A DNA stretch of 64,000 nucleotides from Apodospora peruviana. Lineage: Eukaryota; Ascomycota; Sordariomycetes; Sordariales; Lasiosphaeriaceae. The notes beneath the pieces were generated by a model. The model was not told the origin of the DNA, did not search any database, and saw only the letters and a program-made list of their open reading frames with translations. The stretch lies in assembly GCA_033439685.1 (NCBI GenBank), contig JAUEDM010000002.1, positions 3,286,001-3,350,000 of the forward strand, read 5' to 3'. This document shows positions 22,098-34,450 of the stretch, piece after piece. How positions within the stretch are numbered: the first letter of the stretch is position 1; every line of letters starts with the position of its first letter. A program made the translations under genes and the position numbers.

Positions 22098-24108
22098 ATG
22101 GTCGCAATGGAGCCTCTCAAGTCGGCCTCGGCTCGTCACCTCTTGAAATGGCCCTCTGTACCAATGCGCCCGCGGAATTGGGTCTGCCAGTCCTGCCGCA
22201 CTTGGTTGATCGCGTCGTCTTCTCGCCGATTATCCGCTACCGCAACCGCGCCGGCGTCGCCCTCGAAGCCTTTTTATGTCACAACGCCCATCTTCTACGT
22301 TAATGCCAGTATGTGGACGATTCCACGAGTCTCGTGCAGCAGGTTCATGTCGCATGCATGCTGAACAGTCTCGCAGTCCCCCATGTCGGCCACATGTCCT
22401 CGATGATTCTCGCCGACGTCCTCAAACGATGGCAGGTGCTCTCGGGCAAGCAGGCTCTCTTGTGTACAGGAACCGACGAACACGGATTAAAAGTGCAGCA
22501 AGCCGCCGCAGCTGAAAGCATGCCGCCAATGCAATGGTGTGATCACCACGCGAGCAAATTCAAAGAACTTGCCGATTCGGCACAGATCGATTACGACCGC
22601 TTCATACGGACGACAGACAGGGACCACGTTCAGGCTGTGGAGCACTTCTGGCTTCTATTGAGGGATAGTGGCTACATATATCAGTCCAAGCACGAGGGCT
22701 GGTACTGCGTGAGCGATGAGTGCTTCTACCCCGAGTCGCTAGTCAGGAAGGCGCAGGACCCCTTCACGGGTGAGGTGTTCATGGCCTCGGTCGAGACCGG
22801 GAAGAAGGTTGAATGGGTCGAGGAGAAGAACTACCACTTTCGGATGACGGCTTTGAAAGACAAGCTGCTCAAGTTCTTTGAGGAGAATCCGGAGTGGGTT
22901 GTTCCCGCCTCTCGGATGAACGAGGTGGTGGACTGGGTCAAGAATCACCTGGAAGACCTGTCTATATCCCGCCCTTCGAAGCGCCTGACCTGGGGTATAC
23001 CCGTCCCCGGCGACGAGTCCCAGACTATATATGTCTGGGTTGACGCGCTGATCAACTACATCACATACGCCGGCTTCCCCAGCTGGACCCCCGGACGTCA
23101 GTACGAGGGTGGCTGGCCGGCTGATGTTCATGTCATTGGGAAGGACATTCTCCGGTTCCATTGCGTTTACTGGCCCGCCCTTCTCCTGGCTCTCGATCTG
23201 CCCCTGCCAAAGAGAATTTTGAGCCATGCACACTGGACTATGAGCCGGCAAAAAATGTCCAAGTCGAGCGGCAACGCGGTAAACCCCTATTTTGCTCTCG
23301 AGCGGTTTGGCGTCGATGCTATGCGGTTTTACATGATCCATGACTGCGGCATCGCCAACGATGCCGACTATTCCAATACGATTCTCGCCGACAGGTACAA
23401 AACCCTTCTCCAGGCGAGGGTTGGGAACTTGTTGAGACGGGTCGCACAGTCCTATTTGTGGCGGCACCAAGATATAGTCGAGTTTGGTCACCGTGACCAG
23501 GGTACACAGGTTTCTACTGATAAGATTCATGAGCTCTCTGTGTCTTTTCGAGACAATATGGACGGTCTCGTACCCACCGTGATTCACCACATGGAGCAAC
23601 TCAACCCAAGCGCCGCTCTCCAATCGATCATGGCGGTCTTGGGCGAGGTATGTCAAGTCTTTTTGCCCCCCCTCCTGATTTCCCTTCTTTTCAGATGCTC
23701 AAAGTAGTTGGAATTTATATGTTAGTCTATGGATGAAACTGATCGTGTTGGTGACGCAAATAGGCAAATAAGTTCGTGTCAGACGTGGCGCCTTGGGACT
23801 TGATGAAGCGAGAGGAATCTGTAGAAGCGGGCAAGAGGTCACTCTTTCTGCTCTCGGAAGCGTTGCGGGTGGCAGGAATCCTTCTGCAGCCGTTCATGCC
23901 CTCCAAAGCCGGCTTTCTTTTAGACACGCTGGGGGTCTCTACCGATAAGAGAACACTTGAGCATGCCGTGCTGTACAGCGACTCTGAATACCACGCGCCG
24001 CCCGCGCCGAAAAAGGGAGCAAAAAATGGGCCCCGGGTGCTTTTCCCTCCATTGCCCCCTGTGGAGGACGAACCGTACCGGGGGATCCGAGGAAGTAAAT
24101 TGGGGTGA
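22098..24108 (+). CDS. MSM1: Mitochondrial methionyl-tRNA synthetase
   Basis: Three exons: 22098-22308, 22377-23647, 23764-24108; introns of 68 and 116 bp; 608 residues. Class I synthetase: the HIGH signature appears as PHVGH (about 72-76) right after the first splice, which joins FYVNA to IPHVGHM; KMSKS appears as KMSKSSGN (about residue 363). TGTDEHGLKVQQAA, WDGWY-like EGWYCVSDECFY and TWGIPVPGD are further MetRS blocks. The first 60 residues are basic, hydroxylated and nearly free of acidic residues (MRPRNWVCQSCRTWLI; SSSRRLSA), a mitochondrial presequence. The bacterial-type size without a C-terminal tRNA-binding appendix also fits the mitochondrial enzyme, which charges tRNA-Met in the matrix. 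Start chosen at 22098; an ATG at 22107 is an alternative. Confidence 0.93.
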
Positions 24109-24410
24109 CGGACAGGCTTGATTTGTAAGATTTGTGTATAGAAGTTATAGAAAGGGCTTGTTGTCGAGTTTTAAGGTGCAAGGGCCTGCCATCTTTCAGA
24201 GATTCATATTGCTCCGGTAATTGAATATTCGCTAGCTAATAATGTAAATACTGGGATAAGCCGACTTTCTTGTGGTTTAACTCCATTTCATCAAGTCATT
24301 CCACCAAGCGATTCGACAACTCGTCAAGGTCCCACAACTCACACAGCGCGCATCACCAACGTACACGACATCCACGTCCGAATAGCTACCGAGCTGCTGA
24401 GACAGGTATC

Positions 24411-25559
<1,149 letters not shown>

Positions 25560-25623
25560 GATACCCATTGTATTTTCTACCTGTTTACCAAATAGGGGCT
25601 ATATATTTTTCTTCTAAAAAGGG

Positions 25624-26774
25624 TTACCCCCTTTCCCGGGCCATCTTCTTCTCCCCTCTATCTACACCAAGATGATATCGACTTCTATAGTGGTCCATCG
25701 TCTGAAGATTTGTGTTATTCCCGCCGCATACAATCAGCACGACATTGCGCGTCTTCCACTCTTCATCGCTCACGCTGCTGGCACCGCCGAAATACCGCCT
25801 CAGGTTCCCGTTGTACGCCGTTGCGAACGTCGCGCCGCATGCCACCTCGACCAAGAACCGCGCGTCGTCGGCGAACCGCGCGCACGCGAACGCTGCCTGC
25901 GCGTCCGTCACCGTCGCGCTGATTAACTTGGTGTCGGACCGCGTCGCCCACTCATATGTCTTCTCCGACACGCGACACGCGCCGAGCGAAGCTGCGATGG
26001 ACGTGATTCCTGGCAGGGTGACATGCTCCCCGGCCTTGACGCTCGCGTTGAGGCTGTCCGCGCCGATTGTCTCGACGGCGAGGACTTGGGTGTCTGTCAG
26101 GTTGTTGCGTTCGAGGCCCTCCATCACGCCATTAACGAGACCGCCGCCGCCAACGCTGCAGACAATGCCGTCGATCCTGGCGCCCTTCATCTGCGCGATG
26201 ACCTCGTCAACCATGGTGGCCGCGCCGGTCCAAATGTCGGGATGATCAAAGGGGGGCACGTAGACGGCGCGGCCGGTCGGGTCGTGGTTGGCGAGCAGCT
26301 CGAGGCGCAGGTGCGCATCGGCCTCGCTCCAGTTCTTGCCGAAGCGGACCACCTCGGCGCCGAGCCGTTTCAGCTTGTCCTCGATGATGACGGGAGCGCT
26401 GAGGGGGACGACGATGGTGGCCTTGCACTGGAGGGTCGCGGCGGTGGTTGCGCACGCCAGGCCGGCGTTGCCTTCACTGCTGCAGTAGAAGTGGATGCGT
26501 TCAGACTCCTCAGGCGGGCAGTCGGCCGCGGCGCGGAACATCATGTTGCCTACGCCGCTTGATGGAAGGTCGGTGTTAGTTATGGGTTTGATATATGGTG
26601 GTTGGTAGAGGGAGTGAGTTGGCCATACCGCGACTTGAAGGAGCCAGACGGCTGGAGGTTCTCGAGCTTGAGGAAGATGTTACAGCCCACCTCCTTGGAT
26701 AGGGGCACCGACGGAATGAGCGGCGTCTCGATCCATGGCAGAGGGAGGTCTGATCCGGATGTGCCGGAACCCAT
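25624..26774 (-). CDS. CHA1: L-serine/L-threonine dehydratase (catabolic)
   Basis: Two exons: 26774-26629 and 26557-25624, with a 71-bp intron holding a CTAAC branch and ending AAG; 359 residues. PLP fold-type II enzyme. SGSFKSRG across the splice contains the cofactor lysine (Lys47); SSEGNAGLA binds the substrate carboxylate; SVGGGGLVNGV binds the PLP phosphate; VCGGNNTN closes the fold. These blocks and the absence of a regulatory ACT domain fit the Cha1/serine dehydratase type that deaminates Ser to pyruvate (and Thr to 2-oxobutyrate) in catabolism, rather than biosynthetic Ilv1. The gene ends 64 bp from its convergent neighbour. The symbol is by family likeness to yeast; direct orthology is inferred. 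Confidence 0.9.
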
Positions 26775-29156
26775 TGTGGTTGCTGTGGTTGTGGACGAAT
26801 GTGCTCAACTTCTTCCTTGGAACCCGTGTCTGTCGTCTGGCTTCTATAACAAGCAGGAACCTAGAGTGGAAAGAGATGGATTTGATTCAAATGAATGAAA
26901 GAGATGCAAGGAGGACCCCAGATAAGGTTCTGACTGGCTGGCCGTCGGTTATAAATAGGGGCGATGCAGGTAAACTCCAATCCCCGTTTGTGCTTTTGTA
27001 GATCCCGACGAAACCAGAGAGTACACACAAGTTTTTCCTGAAAGCTGCGAGAAAGAAACTAGAGATCAAGAACTGTAATATAAAAAATAGGTAGCGAGAG
27101 ATGCCGAGAGCAATCAATGATTCCAACTCATCCCAGCCCTTCGACCTACCAAGGGCAACCCACCTAAAGGGCGTATGGATAACATTGTAGCCTTATGCGA
27201 GTTATCTTGGTCAATGTCAAACTTTCTGTGTCGGCGTGTCGGATCCCGCTCCGCATCTTTTTGTGAGAGAAAAAGCGGAGCGGAAAGGCGCCGGGTGACC
27301 GTTAAACCCGATGGTAAACGAGTGGAACCGCTCCGTCTCCCAAAAATCGGAGGACCGTGAATTCGAATTTAGGACGGTCACTGCATCTCTCCACTTTCAA
27401 CTACATCCATCGATCTCGACTTACATGAATCTCTGCCAGGATGCCTATGCTGTACCATTGCAAACTTGATCTTGTGACGGCAACTATTTACTAACATAAC
27501 AATATTTGAGATTGTTGACCTTCTCATTATTAATAGTTTGATCTAGGTGGTCACGGTGGCCTGGGTTCCATCTCTTGTTGAGGTCTGCTGATACCTGTCT
27601 ACCTAGCATGGATAAGCATCGTCTGGCCTTGCCTCGGGATATCAATCATTCATCTGATGTACTGGCGGTTTATTTCGGATGCTATCAAGGTGGAATAGAC
27701 AGTGCGGTGCTGCAGATGTGAATCAAAAGCCGTCACGTTGGTTCTAATCCATGGGATCGCCCGTGTACAAGTTTATGCTGCTTCTCCTTGACTGCCCGGG
27801 GATAGTCACAATCAAGCCCAATGGCTTTTTTGTTGTATCATCCCTGGTGCCCAATAATGAATGAGCTTTGTTCTCATTCATCATGCTGTCTTTATCACGT
27901 CCAAGTCATTATCTGTTCAATATCTGACGAGTTTCTCTTTGCTCCGTTCGCTACCACAAACACGGACCAAATGGCTTATTTTCTTCATTGTAAGGTGGAG
28001 GTCTCGCTGTATTCTTATGGCAAAGTGTCGGGTCTGCCTGGACGGGAATCGCTTCACTTTCTACACCAGACTGAAATGGTGATTGCTGTCTGCAGGAAAC
28101 GTGGAGTCTATAGTTGTTTTCGAAAGCATATCGAGCACAACAGCAACGAAACGGGCAATGATTGCAGTTTCTCAAGCTTGAGGTCACACTCCTGCCGCTT
28201 GTCAGCTACACTTTGTCGAAAAGCTGCGGGGGCTAGAATATCACGAGTATAAAGCCTGTCATATGGGTTTATTGTCGACCCCTGGGACATCGGATCTATA
28301 TTATAGGAGAAAGACAAAAAAACATGGGAGTTTGCTCAAGGTGAGAGAAAGACATGGAACTGCGGAAGAATTCAGGGGCATCAGAATGTATTCCATCCAA
28401 AGTTGGAAGTTGCAGGACTGTCTTTCATCTCAATTAGATCGCACAGCACTCTCTCTTCACAATGAGTGTCCCAAAGCGACGGATGGGGAGAAGTTTGGCC
28501 ATTACAGCTTCACAGCCAGAGTGCTCCTTCCGTAACTGTAGTCCGTCCTCTGACGAAATATTTCGCCGCTTAACTTCCGTCATTGCCTCCATTAGCAGCT
28601 TTATGGTCGACCATCTTAGTCTTAACATTCACCAGGTTTCCTACATTACGCATTCACTTTACAATCATCTCACTGCACTCTCACTACCATCTGCAAGTGA
28701 TTACCTGGCTGACCTCGTTATGCAAGCTTCAACCTCGAGAATCCTTCTTTCATCTGTTCTGCTTCTCATTTTCTCTAGCACCCCCGTTTGTCTGGTCTCG
28801 CTGAACAATTTTTGCTATTCCTTCCCATCTTCGTTTCCTCGTGGCAAATTTTGGCCAATCCAATCCAAACTGGGTCACCAGTCAATCTGCGCCCGCCCAC
28901 CTGTGAATTGAGCATCGTTCCCCAAGACAACAACCTTGCCTTATTCTCCAGGATTTACCTTCACCCAGCACAGACTCCTTACACATCCGCCATAAACATA
29001 ACTTGTCTTCAGGTCACCAGTCCATTCATTTCGGAGTGAATTTTGCTCTTCTGCGACTATCTCTCCCATCAGCGTACACCCGCATCTTCCCATTGGCGCC
29101 TTTGGATGCCAAACAACCATCATTTCTGGCCGTCACAGGAACATACTCCGATAAAC
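26775..29156. other. Gene-free region of 2.4 kb
   Basis: No gene recognised. Open frames at 27821-28252 and 28462-28911 (plus) show no motif. A GC-rich hairpin lies at 27246-27283 and a TCTACCTAGC string at about 27599-27608. The part near 29100 is probably the leader of the F-box-like gene. Confidence 0.4.
27246..27283. repeat. GC-rich inverted repeat / hairpin
   Basis: CCGCTCCGC (27246-27254) and GCGGAGCGG (27275-27283) are perfect 9-bp inverted copies; inside them TTTTT (27258-27262) and AAAAA (27270-27274) also pair, with a 3-nt bulge and a 7-nt loop. It could fold in RNA or as a cruciform. No function assigned. Confidence 0.6.
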
Positions 29157-31385
29157 ATGGCGGCCTTTTCAAATGTGCCCGTCTGCATGACCATTCGTGG
29201 TAATAAGAAGCGAACTCGGACGGAGTTCGCTTCGCCAGCCAGAATAATCGACTGTCGAGAACATGGCCCAGTCCCACACGGCAAAGTCGGCCAGTGGCTT
29301 TCGTCAATGGATGTTGATATTCCTCCACCACCTCCTCCTTCTTTCAAAGATGCCAGTGAGCGAAGAAGGATCTACCAGGACACTCTGAGCAGGAAAGGCT
29401 CTGGAGAACCGCGAGGCTCGGGAATTGTCGCTCTGGCCTATCGCTATCCGGTGGACGAGAAGCCGCCGAAAAGGCGCAAAGTCTTGTATCGTGGGAACCG
29501 AGACGAAGATGTAGAGGTCTTGGAGCCTCCACGAGGCCTATTGCATCGTGAGATGCTGAAGCTCATCAACAGCGACGGTTCTACCAAGAAACTGCCGCCA
29601 CCACCACCGTCGCTTCCGCAGAAAACCAAGCAACCTCTCACCACCACACTACCGAATCTACCACAGAGGGTAGCGCAGACCGTGACGCAAAACATCCCGA
29701 CGCCGCAGATAGAGACAAGGCCGCAGTCTCGACCGCCTCCCATCCCACATGAGGTGATTGAAATTGCAGATGATTCCATCGTGGAAAGCATCGAGACGCC
29801 GCCCTGTTACTTTTTTGAGAAGCTTCCGATCGAGATCCGCGACAAGATATACCGCCACCTGCTCGTCTCGCCGAAGCCCTTCTATGTCAAGCGTTTGTGG
29901 ACCGAGCCGGCCCGCAGCACCGCTCGCCGGACCCGGACCCGGCGCCGGGCACCTGCTCCGGAAAAACTCTTCCAGGAGGACATCCTTACCTCCATTGATA
30001 CCCGCATTCTGCGCGTCTGTAAGCTGGCTCGGGATGAGGGAACTCGGATTTTGTACTCTGAGAATCGCTTTCACTATCTTCTGCGTGACGGAGGAGTAGG
30101 CGAGCAGCCCCAGATGTTGGCCGATCGGGTTAACTCGACCTCAAGGGGTCAAAACCGATCGGGGAGCGGCGGACGGCAAAACGCCAGGGCTCAGAGACCT
30201 ACACAGCAAACCGCCGGAACAAACGCCATTGATTTCCACAAGTATTGCCACTTATTCAGGCACATGGCGATCGAGCTGGAGCCGAACCGCACCGGCAAAG
30301 AGTACGAGATGCTGATGGTGCGCGCTCTCGAGGCCTTGGCCGCTACTGAGAGCCATCGTCGCATTTCTCTCTCGGGACAGACTGAGCCGAACAACAACAA
30401 GCACAAGATCTTCCTCAATACTCTCACCATCACCATCACCCCTGTTTCGCCGCGCGGCGCGCGCCCCGGTAGTGGGGACCCCAACGTAGCCAAGTTCTTC
30501 AGCGAGGGCCGGCCAGCGCTGGACGCGCTCCTCCGCATCAACGTCCGCTCGCTACGTGTCAACGTTCACGTTGACCGCAAGAAGCGGTGCCGTAAGTCGC
30601 TCGTGAGTTACCATGCCAACACGGACATCGATGACAACGCCTTCGTCTCCTCAGATGATGAGGACGACGACATGTTGTGGCCATATGTTAACTTTCCCGG
30701 CGGAATAACGAACACGCTCGCCAATCCCCCGACCAAGCGGCACCTCGAAACCACCATCGACCTGCGCTTGCTCCCGCGGTACATACGGATGAACCTTGAC
30801 AACCTTGACGACAAGCACGAGTACCCTGGAAAATTCGTCCCCAACATCTTTAGTCGCCGCCCGGGCAGCAGGCTTATTGAGGTCTTTCCTGACCACATGT
30901 GGCAGGAGGATCAGCAGATGCTGATCAAGCGCGCCACCATGGGCCAAGAGGCAGCCCGAGCGCTGGAGAACCTGAAAGAGCGGATCATGGCCGCATGCGA
31001 TGATCCTGACAAAGCGGTCCGTGACGGTCTGTGGGAGGACTACGAGCGTGCTGAGGAACGCCGAAAGGCTGCGAGGGTGAAGCATCTGATGAGATTCGAT
31101 TGTGATGCGCTGGCGGGTCAGAAGCGGAAGAAGAGAGGTAGGAGGGCGACGAGAGTGAAGGGGGGTGACGATGACGATGGGGACGTCGACATGCTGGATA
31201 GCGATGATGAGTATTCGCTGGACTCTGACAATGACGAGGAGAGTGACTCCGATGATGAGAGTGATGATTCCGACGAGGATGAAGAAGCTGTTGTTGATCC
31301 CTCACAGAGAAATTCGTTGATCTTTTCGATCAGCAGGTATTGTAAGCCTGATGGGGAATGGGTACTGAGGGCTTACCGTGCTTGA
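29157..31385 (+). CDS. F-box-like protein with proline-rich N-terminus and acidic tail
   Basis: Intronless; 742 residues from ATG 29157 (an in-frame ATG at 29106 would add 17). After a proline-rich segment (PPPPPP clusters) comes the F-box-like stretch FFEKLPIEIRDKIYRHLLVS at about 218-237, followed by ILRVCKLARDEGTRILYSEN and FHYLL, the pattern shared by a large family of fungal F-box-like/2EXR-related proteins. The middle part (300-600) is ordered and unrecognised. The C-terminus is very acidic (Asp/Ser run at about plus-strand 31160-31300), then ends in a short ordered segment. F-box proteins usually link substrates to SCF ubiquitin ligases, but many fungal F-box-like proteins are unstudied; substrate and role are unknown. 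Confidence 0.72.
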   Translation: MAAFSNVPVCMTIRGNKKRTRTEFASPARIIDCREHGPVPHGKVGQWLSSMDVDIPPPPPPSFKDASERRRIYQDTLSRKGSGEPRGSGIVALAYRYPVDEKPPKRRKVLYRGNRDEDVEVLEPPRGLLHREMLKLINSDGSTKKLPPPPPSLPQKTKQPLTTTLPNLPQRVAQTVTQNIPTPQIETRPQSRPPPIPHEVIEIADDSIVESIETPPCYFFEKLPIEIRDKIYRHLLVSPKPFYVKRLWTEPARSTARRTRTRRRAPAPEKLFQEDILTSIDTRILRVCKLARDEGTRILYSENRFHYLLRDGGVGEQPQMLADRVNSTSRGQNRSGSGGRQNARAQRPTQQTAGTNAIDFHKYCHLFRHMAIELEPNRTGKEYEMLMVRALEALAATESHRRISLSGQTEPNNNKHKIFLNTLTITITPVSPRGARPGSGDPNVAKFFSEGRPALDALLRINVRSLRVNVHVDRKKRCRKSLVSYHANTDIDDNAFVSSDDEDDDMLWPYVNFPGGITNTLANPPTKRHLETTIDLRLLPRYIRMNLDNLDDKHEYPGKFVPNIFSRRPGSRLIEVFPDHMWQEDQQMLIKRATMGQEAARALENLKERIMAACDDPDKAVRDGLWEDYERAEERRKAARVKHLMRFDCDALAGQKRKKRGRRATRVKGGDDDDGDVDMLDSDDEYSLDSDNDEESDSDDESDDSDEDEEAVVDPSQRNSLIFSISRYCKPDGEWVLRAYRA

Positions 31386-32367
31386 GTGTAGAAGGGGAAG
31401 GAAAATTATGTCGTTGAGGAAGTCGAGGATTTATATCGACTGGGCACGCGACGAACGGACAATAGCAGCAGCACAGTGCTCGCAGCAACAGAAGACATTA
31501 GGAAAGACAAGTGGGAGGAATAATAGGTTTTGCTTGGTGAGTTTCGGGTGGAGTAATCTGGGCACACAGTTCGATACAACAGCTGGGATGGGGTATGTTG
31601 GTGCATAACATTTCCGCTTCATATTTGCAATTTGCATTTCAGATCGCATCGCATTTCATCGGGTACGGAGTCATGGATGACATGGAATGGGAAAAAGGAG
31701 TCCAAGGAAGGGTCACTAGACTTGACGATGGATTTGGGGTTGGGATCTCGGGGAAAAAAGGTAATACATTACATAAAAATAGGCGTTGCCAGGCAGGGGA
31801 GAACAACGGTTTCATTTTATGGCGCGCTGGTTTTTCTCTTCTCGATCAGCTGGCTTTCAGCTTAGCACAGACATAATAGAGCTCGGGCGCGGATTTCGTT
31901 CATCATTTTTTCATCTCCGTATACTGGTTCGTCGGTTCGCGATATTTGAGTTCGTACGTCGATATGATCGTCATGTCAACGGCGCCGCTATCAACCCATC
32001 TAATTCGCTATTAGAAATCCAGTAATGGTGATGAAGCCTACCCCAGCTGCAGCCAATGCCAAATTCATTTTATGAGTGATATGAATGCAAGCATCCGATG
32101 ATATTTGTTTGTCGTGCTTAAAATGAATTTACTATGCATAGGTTTCTGACTTTTCGTACATCTGGGAAGAAGGTCAGCCTCATCATACGATATTCCGCAA
32201 TAGAAATTAGAGCCCGGTTTCAACAAACCACAAACAAGCCAAGGGGTAATTCAAGTTATCAGGCCATAATGCTACAACATGTCTCATCAAGTTTCTGGTG
32301 AGATCAACCACAAGTCTTCCCATTTCAAAGAGTGGCTTCATACATACATTAGCTACACGATAATATT
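31386..32367. other. Convergent intergenic region
   Basis: About 1 kb of 3' flank between the F-box-like gene and the Pol delta subunit gene, AT-rich towards the right end. No coding region or structured element recognised. Confidence 0.4.
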
Positions 32368-34039
32368 TCACTCACTTGTTCCAGTCCCAGTAGTTATCTT
32401 AACCCTAGAGACATCCAGTGTCTCCGAGTCCACCAACACAATCTCCCGGGTGTCCGCAAACGACGGCACCGCAATCAACCTCACCATCTGCCCATCGGGC
32501 CCTTGAATAATTTTCGTCCCGAACTCCGGCTGGCAGCCCACAAAATACATATGTGGACATTCCTTCATTACAAACGGCTCATCTTCTTGAAACGGATATG
32601 CCCCTGTAATAACACAAATCATATTAGCAAATAGTTCCGCATGCATGGATAGGCATATGACTTACAAAGAGTGTCTGGCGCCGTGGGAGCAGAGCACCGC
32701 CATCTGCACATGGCCTCCATCATGCCCAGTCTGTCGTCACTATTTACATACTTGAACACGTCATCCAGATTCTGCCCGCCGGTCCCGAGCACCCTCCACC
32801 CATCCACCTCCCCCTCCCAGGGGTTCGTAACCGCATCCAGCCACCCGTGTTCTGCTGCACCCGGCAGCGGGGTGTAGGCCCTCGACTTGGGGAACATGGC
32901 GGCATGTATGGGCTGCTGGGGATAGCTCGCGTTGGCAGGATCAAGCGCCCCCGGCAGGAGGGTGACAGGCATTGAAGGCAAAAGTTCAGACAAGAACTCG
33001 TCCAAGAGCTGTGACGGGATAGGGTTATATGAGCTGCTGTCGTACCCGTACTTTTTGTGCACGCCCGGCTTTCCGCCTTTGCCCGTGTCCATCTCGACAT
33101 GAGTCTTCTGCTCAGCAGCGATCGAATTGCCAGCAATAATAAGTCGACTGATGTGTGCTAACTCATTTTGTTGCGCCATCGGGTCAAGCGCTTCGCCTAG
33201 TAAGTACTCCAACAAAAGGTTAAGCTCGACCGTGTACGAGGTATCGGTTCCCGAGAACTCAAGTCCAGAGACAATTGCCATCTTTTTGCCTCCCTGCGCC
33301 GTCGCGGGGCTGTCTGTCATCTCCACGTCCCCATCCTTGACTTTCGCTTTCGACTTTACCGGCTTTGGCGGTTTCGACAACTCCCACCGCTCGGGCTGGG
33401 GTGGTAGGTCGGCGAATTTGAGGTCGAGGACTTGGAACTCGCCGTTGGCGTTCTCGGTGCCCATCACGGCGACGATGCAGCCCGTCACCATGAAGAAATC
33501 CTTAAGGGTGTCCCCTATCAGTCGGATCCGGCCGGAATCGTCTTCCAGCATTACCGCATCGTGGCCCTCTTCGGAGAAGTAGTGGTCGATCGATGGCGGG
33601 GCAGATATCCAGCGATCCTTGGACACGTCCTCCAGGATGTTGGGTTTCAAGGCCATATCAATGTAGACGGTCCCCGTTACCCAGCATAGCTCGCCTTGCC
33701 GCACGTCCAAGACTCGTTCGACCTTTTTGGCGCGCTCGCCGCCGATTACTGTGCCTTCCCAGGCTATGCTGGCTACCTTTTCGACAGCGGGCTTGATCTT
33801 GGTGAGGCGCAAGAAGTATATGTCGGCAAACTGCTGCTGGTACTGCCGGTCTTTTGGTAAGGCGAAGGAGTGAAGAGGCTTGTAATTGGACTGGCTGCGT
33901 TCCAGCGCCTCGGGCGCATTGTCCCTGTAGTTCGACATATACGTTAGCGATGGAGGACTCGCATCCTGTGCGAGCGAGAGAGCACGTACGAAGGCTTCTG
34001 CAACAAGCCCGCATTGGCAATATCATCCAGAGTTACCAT
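32368..34039 (-). CDS. POL31: DNA polymerase delta small (B) subunit
   Basis: Three exons: 34039-33990, 33924-32666, 32603-32368; introns of 65 and 62 bp; 514 residues, within the family range. Exon 1 begins MVTLDDIANAGLLQKP. N-terminal region contains YFLRLTKIKP, typical of B subunits; an OB-fold part includes WVTGTVYIDMALKPNIL, DDSGRIRLIGD and TGCIVAVMG; the inactive calcineurin-like part includes VSGLEFSGT, LLPGALDPANASYPQQP and HAAMFPKSR. The product (S. pombe Cdc1, human POLD2) bridges the catalytic subunit and the Pol32/Cdc27-type subunit in Pol delta and also serves Pol zeta. The gene is divergent from YTM1, 411 bp apart. Confidence 0.93.
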
Positions 34040-34450
34040 GTTGCTGTTGAATTTGGAGTTGACTAGTTGCGAAATGGCGCTTGGTATGCTATACAGAAGC
34101 TTCATTGAAGACGGAGATTCGACAGCCGCGCCTCGAGGAGTTCGTGACGCGACCTGTCAGTGCAGCTAATTAAGGCACGCGTTCAGGGCGTTCAATTAAA
34201 ATCGCTGCCCCGCAAAGTGTGATAAGATAAAGAAAAGTTCGTGGGGTAGTCTGGTCGCGGCAGGCACTGAGTGACTGCAAGGCTGATGAAAAAAAAGTTT
34301 GGAAACACAACACCAAAAGCCCCATAACCAAACTAGCAAGCTATAAATCCGCCAGCACAGCACCACCACCTTCCACGCTCTCCCTTTGGTCTGCGACATC
34401 GAGTCAATTGAAGTTATACGGTTACGAAAGGCACATAATACGGCGCCAGA
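34040..34450. promoter_or_regulatory. Divergent promoter POL31 / YTM1
   Basis: 411 bp between the two start codons must contain both promoters and leaders. Nothing beyond AT-rich and A-rich stretches (for example 34287-34301) stands out. Confidence 0.5.

Noticed and set aside
22739..23656. 305-codon open frame on the minus strand
   Set aside because: Antisense shadow of the methionyl-tRNA synthetase exon.
27821..28911. Plus-strand open frames of 143 and 149 codons
   Set aside because: No conserved motif, cysteine pattern or signal peptide convincing enough; composition like the surrounding intergenic DNA.
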